A model generated the notes under the pieces. That model ran no database searches and had not been told where the DNA came from. It saw nothing but the letters and a program-made list of their open reading frames with translations. A stretch of DNA of 64,000 nt from Molanna angustata. Its lineage: Eukaryota; Arthropoda; Insecta; Trichoptera; Molannidae. The stretch is taken from the NCBI GenBank assembly GCA_963576475.1, contig OY754978.1, forward strand, positions 13,619,718 through 13,683,717, written 5' to 3'. Positions 47,620 through 56,405 of this stretch are shown one piece after another. The position numbers and the translations under genes are program-made. The stretch's first letter is position 1. Each line of letters begins with the position of its first letter.

Positions 47620-48085
47620 AGCTGCAGTTATCTCCGGATGCATGAGGGACACTGTTTGGGCCAATAAACATATGCTAGTTGAGAGTAAGGTCCGAATATA
47701 TAAAACTTGCATCAGACCCATAATGACTTATGGAGTTGAAGCAAGGGCAGACACGGTGAGAAAAAAACAGCTACTCAGAACAACGGAGATGAAAACACTA
47801 AGACCAATCATGGGCAGAGCCCTAAGCGACAGAATACCCAACGAGGATATCCGCAGAACCTGCAATGTGGAGGATATTGTAAGGTAGAGCAGACAAAGAA
47901 GACGACACTGGAGAGATCATGTTAGAAGGATGAATCCAGAAAGGCTGGCAAAGATCATAATGCGCGAAATACCAGAGGGACGCCGACCACCGGGAAGACC
48001 ATCAAAGAGATGGAGAGAGAGCTGGACGTCCTCGTCCCAGGACCTGTAAAAACAGATCATAATAAAAAGAGGAAGAAGAAGAAGA
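47620..48085 (+). pseudogene. LINE RT C-terminal relic, family K
   Basis: 81 codons from 47642: RDTVWANKHMLVESKVRIYK, TCIRPIMTYGVEARADTVRK, LLRTTEMKTLRPIMGRALSD and RTCNVEDIVR, then a stop. It then resumes as RQRRRHWRDHVRRMNPERLA, REIPEGRRPPGRPSKRWRES and W. The GRP.KRW motif and CIRP.M.YG block are standard for the RT tail. A short GAAGAAGAAGAAGAAG tract (48070-48087) ends the copy. Confidence 0.82.
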
Positions 48086-48089
48086 AGCG

Positions 48090-48225
48090 GTAGATGTTTC
48101 GATGGCAGAGCGGTTAGCGCGCTGGGCTAGTAATTCAGTGGTCGCGAGCTCGAATCCTGCCTTGACCAATCATGCTTAATTTAGGAAATGTAGGAAGATG
48201 TATATGTATCTACTTGATTAGATGG
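48090..48225 (+). mobile_element. tRNA-derived SINE, family 1, internally deleted
   Basis: TCGATGGCAGAGCGGTTAGC, GCGCTGGGCTAGTAATTCAG and TCGCGAGCTCGAATCCTGCC form the head. The body is shortened and goes directly to 'atgcttaatttaggaaatg' and 'tatgtatctacttg'. It is directly downstream of the LINE relic. Confidence 0.75.
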
Positions 48226-49204
48226 AAAAAATGGATTGATTGGATCTCCTAATCTCAAGAGAAGCAGTTTTTTTTGTCAAAACGGATCATGAGATCTATA
48301 TAAAGGAAAAATAAAAAATGTTAAGCTTGTGCCACAAAGTTGACATGAAAAAAAAACAATTAGGTAACAACTTCTTTGTTTTCATTTTTCTTAAGTTTTA
48401 AACTATCACTTAATCTAAAGTAATAAAGCAATCAATATGTTAATGTGTGTGTGTGTGTGTTTGTCTCACGCCTTTTGAAAAACCAAGAGCATCTAAAAAT
48501 CTAATTTATGTGCGAACATGTACCAGTATACCTGATGCAGTGTCACGCTAAAAATAATGCGATTAAAATGCTGAATTTTAAAGATATTTCAATAATTAAT
48601 TTTTTTCATACAAAATTTTCCAAGTCATATCTGTCAAAAAAGTGTACATTTTGCACGCAAATATCTGTTAGTTTAAAAGTTAGAAGTACGTATTTACACG
48701 AAAAAAATATATTTTCAAGTATAACTTAGCTTTTAAGTGAAAACCATGGTGAATATTTTGTCTAATTATAATGTTTAACTTATTTTTAAAGTAAGCGTTT
48801 TGTACAAATGTACATATAACCCCGCCATTTTAATATCTTTTCATACGATATTTAATTTTCCTACCGAATGAATATGTTCTTTAAAATAATATACCTTTGA
48901 AATAAATGTGATTATGAAATAATAAAATGAAACACAAGACATTACGGCAAGTTTTAAGACATATATTGTAAAAATGTGTTTATTATTAGTAAAGATATAG
49001 GCATAATAAAATTGCATAATTTGTATATAATATTTGATAATTTGGACAATAGGCATGATGACTAATTTTGAAAAACTATCTCACGATGTTTTTACGCATT
49101 CACTGTTTTCAAATATATATACATTTCTACATAAAATAAAGGTTTAGTAGCAAAAATCGCCATTTTAAAATCAAATTTGACATTTACGCCAAAAAAAGCT
49201 TGTA
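48226..49204. other. no gene; short (GT)n at 48446-48466
   Basis: A+T-rich with a 20-bp GT run. The frames at 48508 and 48841 have no recognisable motif. Confidence 0.35.
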
Positions 49205-49260
49205 GTATCATGGCGGCTGCCGACCCTGACGGTGACGTCATGGTATCGTAAACTGCATAT
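49205..49260 (+). promoter_or_regulatory. CRE/YY1-like promoter-like patch
   Basis: CATGGCGGCTGCCGACCCTG then GGTGACGTCATGG contains a full TGACGTCA cAMP-response-type site and an ATGGCGGC YY1-like box, just ahead of a THAP-like mini-ORF. Promoter function is inference. Confidence 0.35.
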
Positions 49261-49278
49261 CACTACTATATGTAATAT

Positions 49279-49419
49279 ATGTGTTCTAAGACGATTTGTG
49301 TATTTATAATCAATTCAAAAGTGCATAAGTGTTGTGCGGTCCCTAAATGTACAAACACGACGAAAAAAACACCTACTGAGGTATTTGTTTTCGTCCCACG
49401 CGAAAAAAAAGAGAAATAA
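49279..49419 (+). pseudogene. THAP-type zinc-finger start, mini-ORF of 46 codons
   Basis: An ATG at 49279 opens a frame that reaches KVHKCCAVPKC, TNTTKKTPTEVF, VFVPREKKEK and a stop at 49417. A CCAVPKC...F.FP.. start is the signature of the THAP DNA-binding domain (C2CH: two Cys here, the second Cys-His pair expected ~35-50 residues later). The distal part (Cys-x2-His, AVPTIF-like) is absent, perhaps lost to a frame break in the A run. THAP domains occur in P-element-type transposases and in host factors. It could be a truncated transposase exon or a first exon; only the start is visible. Confidence 0.5.
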
Positions 49420-50150
49420 GTGATTAAATTTCGCACGGCGAGACACAAGTAAATTTTATTAAGTACGCGTTTACAATGAAGTACAGTATTTGTTCCCCCA
49501 CTTTTAGCTCTCAATAATATAATATTTACCATTATTTAGGCAATAAGCATATAAAGAACTTCATTAATGTCCAAACGTCAAAATAGGCCATCATAAGTTT
49601 CCCGCGTATGTTTTTAGCTTATGAACACATAATGTAGAGAGAAGAAGGAGCATATTTTATCGATTTTCGAGATGTAAGTTGTATTTAAATTACCGATAAA
49701 TAAAGTACTTATATGTACTTATTATTAAGTTTTTACGTTTCGAAATTCTGATGAACAAAAGTCTTTGTTCGACGCAAAGAAATATCCGACCATCAAAAGT
49801 TCCATTCTAGTTAAGAGTAGTTAAGACAGGCAGAAAAATAACTACTATGGCTGCTATTGCTAAAAATAACGATAGCAGATAAATATAGCTTGTTATGAAC
49901 ACAATACAAATAACGAGCGCTATGTAATAATTCGTATGCTGCTAAAATTGTAACGATGTTTTAAAACGCATGCTTCGCGTAATCGCCGTCGTTTCGCAAA
50001 TCGCTTCATTGCATGAAAAAAATATAGCTTGCTAGTTTAGTTTGGCAGTGACCAGCATCATAACATGTCGAACGTTCGTCAGCTCACCATCGCGTGACAA
50101 AATTGTAGAATACTAAAACTAAATTAGTTTACCATACGTTGCGAGCGTTC
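49420..50150. other. no recognisable feature
   Basis: A+T-rich, no motif found after the THAP-like start; no downstream exon is visible. Confidence 0.35.
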
Positions 50151-50207
50151 ATTATTTATTTATTTATTCAATAAAAACTAAGTTACATACAAAATACAAT
50201 TAACATA
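50151..50207. repeat. host repeat fragment left of MITE
   Basis: ATTTATTTATTCA, then AAGTTACATACAAAATACAA and TTAACATA match 43363-43415. The match resumes at 50794 (ATAGTGTCCCCCG), so the MITE interrupts this repeat. Confidence 0.75.
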
Positions 50208-50793
50208 GGCCCGATATTACAGTCGGCCCTCAACTCATTGAGTTTGCCAAACTCAAGATTAATGTTAAGGGGAGATTGAATCCATTTCCGTATTACAGTA
50301 CAATATGACATGTCAGTTACTAAATCTTCAATTATAGACATATTTCACTTTTTCTGTGGTTATTATCTGTCAAATTTAAATAACCTCAAATAATACGAAA
50401 TACAAAACGGGACGCTACGACTTTAAATACCATTGTTTTATTATCCAACATGGTAAATTTAATTTTTTTCACCAAAATAATGCTTTTAAATGCCCGTGTT
50501 CGTTTCAATACGGCTGTCAGTTTGTTTTGTTGTGTGGCGCCACCTTCGATACAACACTGAAACTACACACGTTGCCTAACGCCTCTAGTGATAGAAACTG
50601 AAACTACACGAGTTGCCTAGCAAATGACAGTTGACTCACAGTTAAGTACTTAATCTGCCAGAAACGTTGAGTTAAATATTTGTCGTTTTAGTGACGTATT
50701 TGAGGGAAGATTAGGTCTAAACGGACACTGTAATACGCTATATTTTTGTAAAACTTGAGTTTAGCTCTTAAACTGACACTGTAATACCGGCCC
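50208..50793. mobile_element. MITE with 16-bp inverted ends and ATA duplication
   Basis: The left end GGCCCGATATTACAGT and the right end (reverse complement GGGCCGGTATTACAGT) differ at two of 16 positions. ATA flanks both sides (50205-50207, 50794-50796). The pre-insertion site is visible in the related repeat at 43410-43435. The length of 586 bp and lack of coding make it a MITE. A 3-bp A/T duplication and GGSCC ends suggest the PIF/Harbinger group, tentatively. Inside, the phrase AACTGAAACTACAC(A/G) is repeated at 50560 and 50597. Confidence 0.75.
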
Positions 50794-50830
50794 ATAGTGT
50801 CCCCCGATAGGTAGGCGAGTATCTAGGTAA
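50794..50830. repeat. host repeat fragment right of MITE
   Basis: ATAGTGTCCCCCGATAGGTA then GGCGAGTATCTA continues the repeat interrupted by the MITE; compare 43418-43450. Confidence 0.75.
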
Positions 50831-50984
50831 ATTGAAACTATTTGCTTTGATGAATACTTGTTCCATTTATATTTAATTTGTTTTAGTTTTAAGTATCTAA
50901 TTAAAATATTAATATATCGATAACACCAAAATAAACATAGTCCAGACCGACAATTAATGCGTATATTGTATTGAAGACTATCAG

Positions 50985-51200
50985 AAGAATTGACGCGACC
51001 ATACTATGACGTCGTGCGCTCTGATTGTTTTTTCTCATAAAATGGCGGACTAACACATTTTGTATTTTTATATTTATAATATTATTATTATTCACTCCTA
51101 TAAATTAAAAAAAAAAACATTTTTTAAATCTTTATAACCTATTTTATTTTTTAAAATCATAATTTCAATGATTTTTTTCTTACAGTCATCACACCTATTA
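50985..51200 (+). promoter_or_regulatory. duplicated promoter-like module, copy 1
   Basis: ATGACGTCGTGCGCTCTGAT, TGTTTTTTCTCATAAAATGG and CGGAC, followed by ATTTTGTATTTTTATA and a tail of 'tctttataacctattttatt' and 'aaaatcataatttcaatgat'. The same order recurs at 51625-51835. Copy 1 has one change in the CRE-like TGACGTCA and has lost part of the inverted CCAAT (ATTGG). Confidence 0.5.
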
Positions 51201-51624
51201 CATATTTTAATATATTAATCATAATATGTATATGAATCATAACAGTTATCCCATATGTATATTAGATTCATCATAATACATTGTGTATTTCCATTTCAAC
51301 CTCATGTAACACTGTACAACTCCCACAAACAATATAATTACATCATTTTATTTTATAATCAAGCAATGAAAGCCACCAAGTTATTTATTTCTGAAACGTT
51401 AAATATTCTCCACCACGTTACAATACTCGGTGCGTGTTATAACAGATGCGTCAACGATTCAATAGAGCGGATAGCGATATTATTTGGTTTATTGTCCCAA
51501 ATAAACCAAATAAATCAATAAATAAAAATAGCATGTTAAAAATAAGCAGCATATTCCATATAGTTTGTTATGAAAAAAATAGCCATTTCGAACAACACAA
51601 CAGTTGACAGTAACAAACACAATT
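51201..51624. other. spacer between module copies
   Basis: A+T-rich, no motif. The 88-codon frame at 51255 looks random. Confidence 0.35.
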
Positions 51625-51835
51625 GACAGTGACAATATGGTGACGTCATGCGCTCTGATTGGTGTTTCACATAAAATGGCGGACAAACATATTTTGTATT
51701 TTTATTTTAATAATATTAATATTATTCGCTCTTTTAAAATGAAAATAAATATATTTTTTCAAATCTTTATAACATATTTTATCTAATAAAATCATAATTT
51801 CAATGATTTTTTCTTACTGTCATCACGCCTATTGT
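51625..51835 (+). promoter_or_regulatory. duplicated promoter-like module, copy 2
   Basis: TGACAATATGGTGACGTCAT, GCGCTCTGATTGGTGTTTCA and CATAAAATGGCGGACAAACA contain a perfect TGACGTCA, an inverted CCAAT box (ATTGG) and a YY1-type AAAATGGCGGAC within 50 bp. The A+T-rich tail shared with copy 1 follows. Dense spacing of these boxes is typical of TATA-less promoters. Whether anything is transcribed from it is unknown. Confidence 0.5.
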
Positions 51836-52155
51836 TGATTTTCGTTTTTGTGGCTTCGAACAAACCAATGTAGGTACCTACATTTTCAAAAAATGTATCC
51901 GAAACATTTGATATTACTTACGTGTTCGAATTTACGGTTACTATGGTTACAGAAAGAATGTGATATTCAAATAATTTTATGAATCGAATTTACTTAGAAG
52001 ATTGTTGTAGGTAGGTACCTACCTAATACTAGGTACTTACAAATCAACAATAATATACCTATACTGATTTCCTATAGGAATATTATTTTATTTATTTATT
52101 TATCAACAATTTGTCCGATTATAATGAAACTTTGGTGAATTGTCGAGCGTATGCC
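51836..52155. other. no gene; TAGGTACC-type runs
   Basis: 52009-52040 has GTAGGTAGGTACCTACCTAA, a simple repeat common in lepidopteran genomes. Confidence 0.4.
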
Positions 52156-52665
52156 CGGGATGGTTTCTGGATTTAAACTTTTTTCTTATTCTTCTTCTTC
52201 TTCGTGTATTTGGTCGTTTTACCTATGAAGGGGGAGTATCTTGGGAAAAGAAGGTCTGATTGTCCCTCCATCTCTTCACAGGTCTTCCAGGACGGGTTCT
52301 TCATATAAACTTTTTTCTTCTTTTTCTTCAACGTGTATTTGGTCATCTTACCTATGAAGATGAACTATCCTGGGAGATGAAGGTCCAATTTTCCTTCCAT
52401 CTCTTCGCAGGTTTCTGGATTTAAACTTTTTTCTTCTTCTTCTTCATCGTCTATTTGGTCATTTTACCTATGAAGGTGGACTAACCTGGGAGAAGAAGGT
52501 CCAATTTTCCTTCCATCTCTTCGCAGGTATCTGGATTTAAACTTATTTCTTCTTCTTCTTCGTGTATTTAGTCATTTTACCTATTAAGGTAGAGCATCCT
52601 GGGAAAAGAAGGTTCTTTCATCTCTTCGCGGTTCTTTCAGGATGGTTTCTGGATTTAAACTTTTC
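52156..52665 (+). repeat. ~115-145-bp minisatellite, about four units
   Basis: Each unit contains TCTGGATTTAAACTTTTTTC, a CTTCTTCTTC tract, 'cgt(g/c)tatttggtcatttta', CCTATGAAGGT, 'cctgggagaagaaggtc' and CATCTCTTCGCAGGT. Units start near 52165, 52308, 52418 and 52530. The C(A)TCTCTTCGCAGGTCTTCC phrase resembles the reversed GRP.KRW region of LINE family K, so the array may have grown from a LINE tail. Confidence 0.8.
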
Positions 52666-52679
52666 TTAACCGACTGATG

Positions 52680-52862
52680 GGAGGGATGTAATGAAGGGAA
52701 GGGAGGCACTAAAGGGCCTGAAGGGACGGGAGGTATAAAACTGCCTGAAGGGACGGAAGGTACTGAAGGGCCTGATGGGAAGGGACGTAATGAGGGATTG
52801 AAGGGACGGGAGGTACTGAAGGGCCTGAAGGGACGGGAGGTACTGAAGGGTCTGAAGCGGCG
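52680..52862 (+). repeat. G+A-rich minisatellite (~32-38 bp)
   Basis: Repeats of GGGACGGGAGGTACTGAAGG and GCCTGAA with variants, about five units, strongly purine-biased on the plus strand. Confidence 0.85.
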
Positions 52863-52869
52863 GGTCCTG

Positions 52870-53164
52870 GAGTCTAATTATTTTTCTTCTTAATTTTATG
52901 TAGACCTTTAGGGCAGTTTTTATACAAACTATTTCCTATAGTCTTATTCATCTTCTTCTTCTTTTATGTATACATTTGGGTCATTTTTTATAAAAATTAT
53001 TTCTTTTAGTCTAATTATTCTTCTTCTTCATTCAAGTACGTAGACTTTTGGGAGAGTTTTAATACAAACTATTTCCAATAGTCTTATTCATTTTCTTCTA
53101 CTTTTGTGTAGACCAAGGGTCAGTTTTTATAAAAAATTTTCTTATAGTTTAATTATTATTCTTT
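52870..53164 (+). repeat. ~65-bp minisatellite, left part
   Basis: Units follow the order 'ttttatgtagaccttt(a/g)gg', CAGTTTTTATACAAACTATT, TCCTATAGTCTTATTCATCT and TCTTCTTC. The array resumes at 55936, so the LINE at 53165-55935 inserted into it. Confidence 0.85.
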
Positions 53165-54207
53165 TATATCGAATGGGGACATGTATGAAAGAGTACAAGC
53201 TTGAATGGTCTAGACTGATGTGGGTAAGGCTGAAGATTGGAATTACAAGCGTGTTTCTAATTATAGGATACGCACCTGTGAACTCCGATAGCGAAAGTGA
53301 AAAGGATGAATTCTGGAACACGCTGACTGAAATAATGAACATGAAAAAAGATAATGAAAGAGTGATTCTGGCTGGAGATCTTAATGGGTGGGTGGGCGTC
53401 CGTCGGAAAGATTTTGAGACTGTCCTTGGTCCCCACGGTGATAGTAGAGTGAATGAAAATGGTAAGAGACTTCTGGAAGTTTGTACGGAAGGAAATCTAT
53501 TTGTGGCGAATACTGTATTCAGCCACAAAAGAGTTCACCAGTATACATGGCAAAGAGGGAACGAAAGGTCGATAATTGATTATGTATGTGTGGACGCCGC
53601 ACTGAGGAAAGCGACAGTGGATACTAGGGTGTATAGGGGCGCGGAGCTGGAAACAGACCATTACTTGGTGATATCCAAAATTGATCTGTTCACCGGTTGG
53701 CGCTCAAAAACCCACCGTAGTGATCCACCGAAGCGAACCAAAGTGGAAAGGCTGCAAGATGAGAATGTAAGAAAACAATATGTGAAAGATATCGGAAGCA
53801 AACTTCTTTTAGCTATAGACAGTAAAGGAATCATCGAAGAAGCATGGACGACCTTGAAAGAGACCGTATGTAAGACAGCAGAGAGAGTTTGTGGTGATGC
53901 TAAAAGAGGCGGAAAGAAAGGCGACGCATGGTGGAATGAGAGAGTAAAGTTTGTTGTGGGTGAGAAGAAAAAAGCATGGATGGCATTAATAGCAGCGAAA
54001 GGATCTAACAGTGAAGAAAGAGCAAAAGAGAAGTATAAAGAATGTAAAAAAATGGTAAAAGATATTGTAAAAAGAGAAAAAGATTTTCTGAAAGAGAAAG
54101 AAAGCCTGAAAATAGCCAATGACTTTCCTGGTAACATGAAAATGTTCTGGAAAGGCGTGGCGAAAAGAAAAAATGTATCGTGTCAAAGTATCGCAAGGTA
54201 TAAATGA
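53104..54207 (+). CDS. APE-type endonuclease remnant of RTE-like LINE
   Basis: The frame opens in flanking minisatellite; LINE sequence begins around residue 24 (MGTCMKEYKLEW). The visible endonuclease covers VFLIIGYAPVNSDSESEKDE, then ILAGDLNGWVG with the catalytic Asp/Asn, RVHQYTWQRGNERSIIDYVC and TDHYLVISKID with the terminal catalytic His. The N-terminal half, with the first Asn and the catalytic Glu, is missing. Residues ~190-360 are a Lys/Glu-rich linker (KKAWMALIAAKG, KEKYKECKKMVKD) leading to the RT. The frame then diverges from the RT frame within an AAAAAA run near 54168, consistent with a one-base indel. Cannot cut DNA as it stands. Confidence 0.85.
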   Translation: MCRPRVSFYKKFSYSLIIILLYRMGTCMKEYKLEWSRLMWVRLKIGITSVFLIIGYAPVNSDSESEKDEFWNTLTEIMNMKKDNERVILAGDLNGWVGVRRKDFETVLGPHGDSRVNENGKRLLEVCTEGNLFVANTVFSHKRVHQYTWQRGNERSIIDYVCVDAALRKATVDTRVYRGAELETDHYLVISKIDLFTGWRSKTHRSDPPKRTKVERLQDENVRKQYVKDIGSKLLLAIDSKGIIEEAWTTLKETVCKTAERVCGDAKRGGKKGDAWWNERVKFVVGEKKKAWMALIAAKGSNSEERAKEKYKECKKMVKDIVKREKDFLKEKESLKIANDFPGNMKMFWKGVAKRKNVSCQSIARYK

Positions 54208-55935
54208 TAAAGATGGAAAATTAATTATGGATGAAGATGGCGTAAAAGAACGATGGAAAGAATACTTCAAGGAGCTGTATGATTGCGGTTTGAGTGGTGG
54301 CATGAATCAGAGAGCATGGCAAGTATACGAAGATGAAAAAGATGAAATTACGAAAGACGAAGTGTTTGAAGCAGTTAAACACGCGAAAGCGGGAAAAGCT
54401 GCTGGGTATGACAGTGTATCAGCTGAACTTATAAAGTATGGCGGCGATCAGATGTTGGAGTGGTGTCACTCTCTTTTCAACAAATGTTGGGAAGCAGGAC
54501 GCACTCCTTCAGACTGGAGAAATGCAGTCGTGGTCCCCTTGTACAAAGGTAAAGGATCGAAGCTTGACTGCAAAAACTATAGAGCCATAAGTTTGCTAAG
54601 CTCAGTTGGTAAGATGTATGCAAGAATTTTGGATCAAAGAGTACGAAAGGTTACAGAAAGCAAGATATGGGATGTCCAAGGAGCGTTTGTGGGCGGCAGA
54701 GGATGTATAGACCAAATTTTTTCTCTGCGTATGGTTACAGAAAAGGTCCTGGATAAAAACCAGAAGCTTTTTTGTGCTTTTATAGACCTTGAAAAGGCCT
54801 ATGATAAAGTCAACAGAGAAAAACTATGGGATATATTGTCAGTGTACGGAGTGAAGAGCAAGCTGATACGCGCAATCGCGTCATTGTATGAGAATAGCGA
54901 GGCATGTGTTCGTGTCAACGACACAGTAACGTCGTGGTTCTCTATAAATAGTGGCGTAAGACAGGGGTGCGTGTTGTCACCATGGCTCTTCAATCTGTAC
55001 ATTGATTTCTGCATAAGAGCCCTAAGGGATGAAAATAAGGGTCTGAAACTGAGTACTGTAACAGTGCGTGATTTGATGTATGCAGACGATAAAGTCCTGT
55101 TAGCAGAAAGCGTGGAAGAGTTACATTATCTAGTAAGCATGGTATATGAAGGATGCATAGAGTACGGACTGAGGATGAATGCTAGCAAATCAAAGGTAAT
55201 GGTCTTTGAAAAGTGTGAAAGCAGAACATCGTGTCAAATAAAAGTAGAGAATGAATGGCTTGAACAAGTCGACGAATATGTTTATCTGGGAAGCATGTTC
55301 CAACGGAATGGACGGCCTGATAAGGATATTGAAAGAAGAGTTATGGCAGGAAACAGAGTGAATGGAGCACTTAAACCAGTTATGAATGATCGTAACGTAT
55401 CAAAGGAAGCTAAAGTTGCCATTCATAACGCAATTGTAGTGCCAACTTTGATGTATGCAAGTGAAACCTGGACATGGCAGAAGTCGCATGAAAGTAGAAT
55501 AAATGCAGTGGAAATGAGATCGTTAAGAAGAATTTGTAATAGAACGATGTATGATAGAGTTAGAAATGAGGTCACTAGGAAAGAATGTAAGATGAAGAAA
55601 GATGTAGTAACTAGAATGAAAGTTAACACACTTAGATGGTTTGGTCACGTGGAAAGAATGAATGAAGAACGCTTGACGAAAAAAATATATAAGGCTGACA
55701 GGAATGGAAAAAGAGGTCGGGGGCGCCCAAGAAAAGGATGGCACGACCATGTGAATGATATTCTGAAAGAAGGAAATGTTAGAAGTCTGAACAATAGAAG
55801 AACATGCATGAGACGTAGCATGAATGTTGACGAGGCGGTAAATGTATGTCAAGATAGAATAGTGTGGCGTTCTGTTCTCTCTGCCTACCCCGCGAGGGAC
55901 ATGGCGTGATGGTATGTATGTATGTATGTATGTAT
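53165..55935 (+). mobile_element. RTE-like LINE, 5'-truncated, inserted in minisatellite
   Basis: The endonuclease remnant (53173-54180) and full RT (54173-55909) are followed by the 3' end GGACATGGCGTGATGG and a (TATG)n tail (55911-55934). A short TTATAT borders both sides, a possible target duplication. The single EN-RT coding unit and short-repeat tail fit RTE-type LINEs; the clade is an inference. It is the source-type sequence for relics at 20165-21475 and 58230-58800. Confidence 0.85.
54173..55909 (+). CDS. RTE-like LINE reverse transcriptase, intact core
   Basis: 578 codons. KAGKAAGYDSVSAELIKYGG at about 75, DWRNAVVVPLYKGKGSKLDC at about 115, NYRAISLLSSVGKMYARILD at about 138, QGAFVGGRGCIDQIFSLRM at about 168, motif A FCAFIDLEKAYDKVNREKLW at about 200, GVRQGCVLSPWLFNLYIDF at about 262 and catalytic YADDKVLLAES near 303. 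The C-terminal region has YLGSMFQRNG, ETWTWQKSHESRINAVEMRS, LRWFGHVERMNEERLTKKIY and GRGRPRKGWHDHVNDIL. All catalytic aspartates are kept. In an uninterrupted element it would be fused to the endonuclease upstream; here the frame is shifted. The first Met is probably not a natural start. Confidence 0.92.
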   Translation: MYRVKVSQGINDKDGKLIMDEDGVKERWKEYFKELYDCGLSGGMNQRAWQVYEDEKDEITKDEVFEAVKHAKAGKAAGYDSVSAELIKYGGDQMLEWCHSLFNKCWEAGRTPSDWRNAVVVPLYKGKGSKLDCKNYRAISLLSSVGKMYARILDQRVRKVTESKIWDVQGAFVGGRGCIDQIFSLRMVTEKVLDKNQKLFCAFIDLEKAYDKVNREKLWDILSVYGVKSKLIRAIASLYENSEACVRVNDTVTSWFSINSGVRQGCVLSPWLFNLYIDFCIRALRDENKGLKLSTVTVRDLMYADDKVLLAESVEELHYLVSMVYEGCIEYGLRMNASKSKVMVFEKCESRTSCQIKVENEWLEQVDEYVYLGSMFQRNGRPDKDIERRVMAGNRVNGALKPVMNDRNVSKEAKVAIHNAIVVPTLMYASETWTWQKSHESRINAVEMRSLRRICNRTMYDRVRNEVTRKECKMKKDVVTRMKVNTLRWFGHVERMNEERLTKKIYKADRNGKRGRGRPRKGWHDHVNDILKEGNVRSLNNRRTCMRRSMNVDEAVNVCQDRIVWRSVLSAYPARDMA

Positions 55936-56405
55936 TATATAGACCTTTGAATTATTTTTTATATTAACTATTTCCTATAGTCTAATTCATCTTCTTTTAT
56001 GTAGACCTTTTTTCAGTTTTTACACAAACTATTTCCAATAGTCTAATTATTCTTCTTCTTCTTTTTTGTTGACCTTTGGGTGAGCTTTTATACATACGAT
56101 TTCCTATTGTCTAATTCATCTTTTATTATGTAGGCCTTATATTTCCTTTAGTCTTTTTCTTATTTTATGTAGAACTTTGGTGAATTTTACACAAACTATT
56201 TCCTATAGATTAATCTTCTTCTTCTTTTATGAAGACCTTTTGGTCAGTTTTTATACAATCTATTTCCAATAGTCCAATTCTTCTATTATATGTATTTTTA
56301 CTTATTTTATGTAGACTATTTTTCTTTTTTTATTATTTTATGTATTTTTCTCTTTTTTATTTAGACTTTTGGGTTAGTTTTAAGTCTAATAGTCTATTGT
56401 GCAGA
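55936..56405 (+). repeat. ~65-bp minisatellite, right part
   Basis: Continuation of the 52870-53164 array: 'agacctttgaattattttt', TTTTATGTAGACCTTTTTTC, ACACAAACTATTTCCAATAG and TCTAATTATTCTTCTTCTTC. Units become shorter and more diverged to the right. Confidence 0.85.

Noticed and set aside
53142..54303. Several minus-strand frames of 60-160 codons
   Set aside because: Antisense shadows of the LINE endonuclease/linker, Ser/Phe-rich, with no domain.
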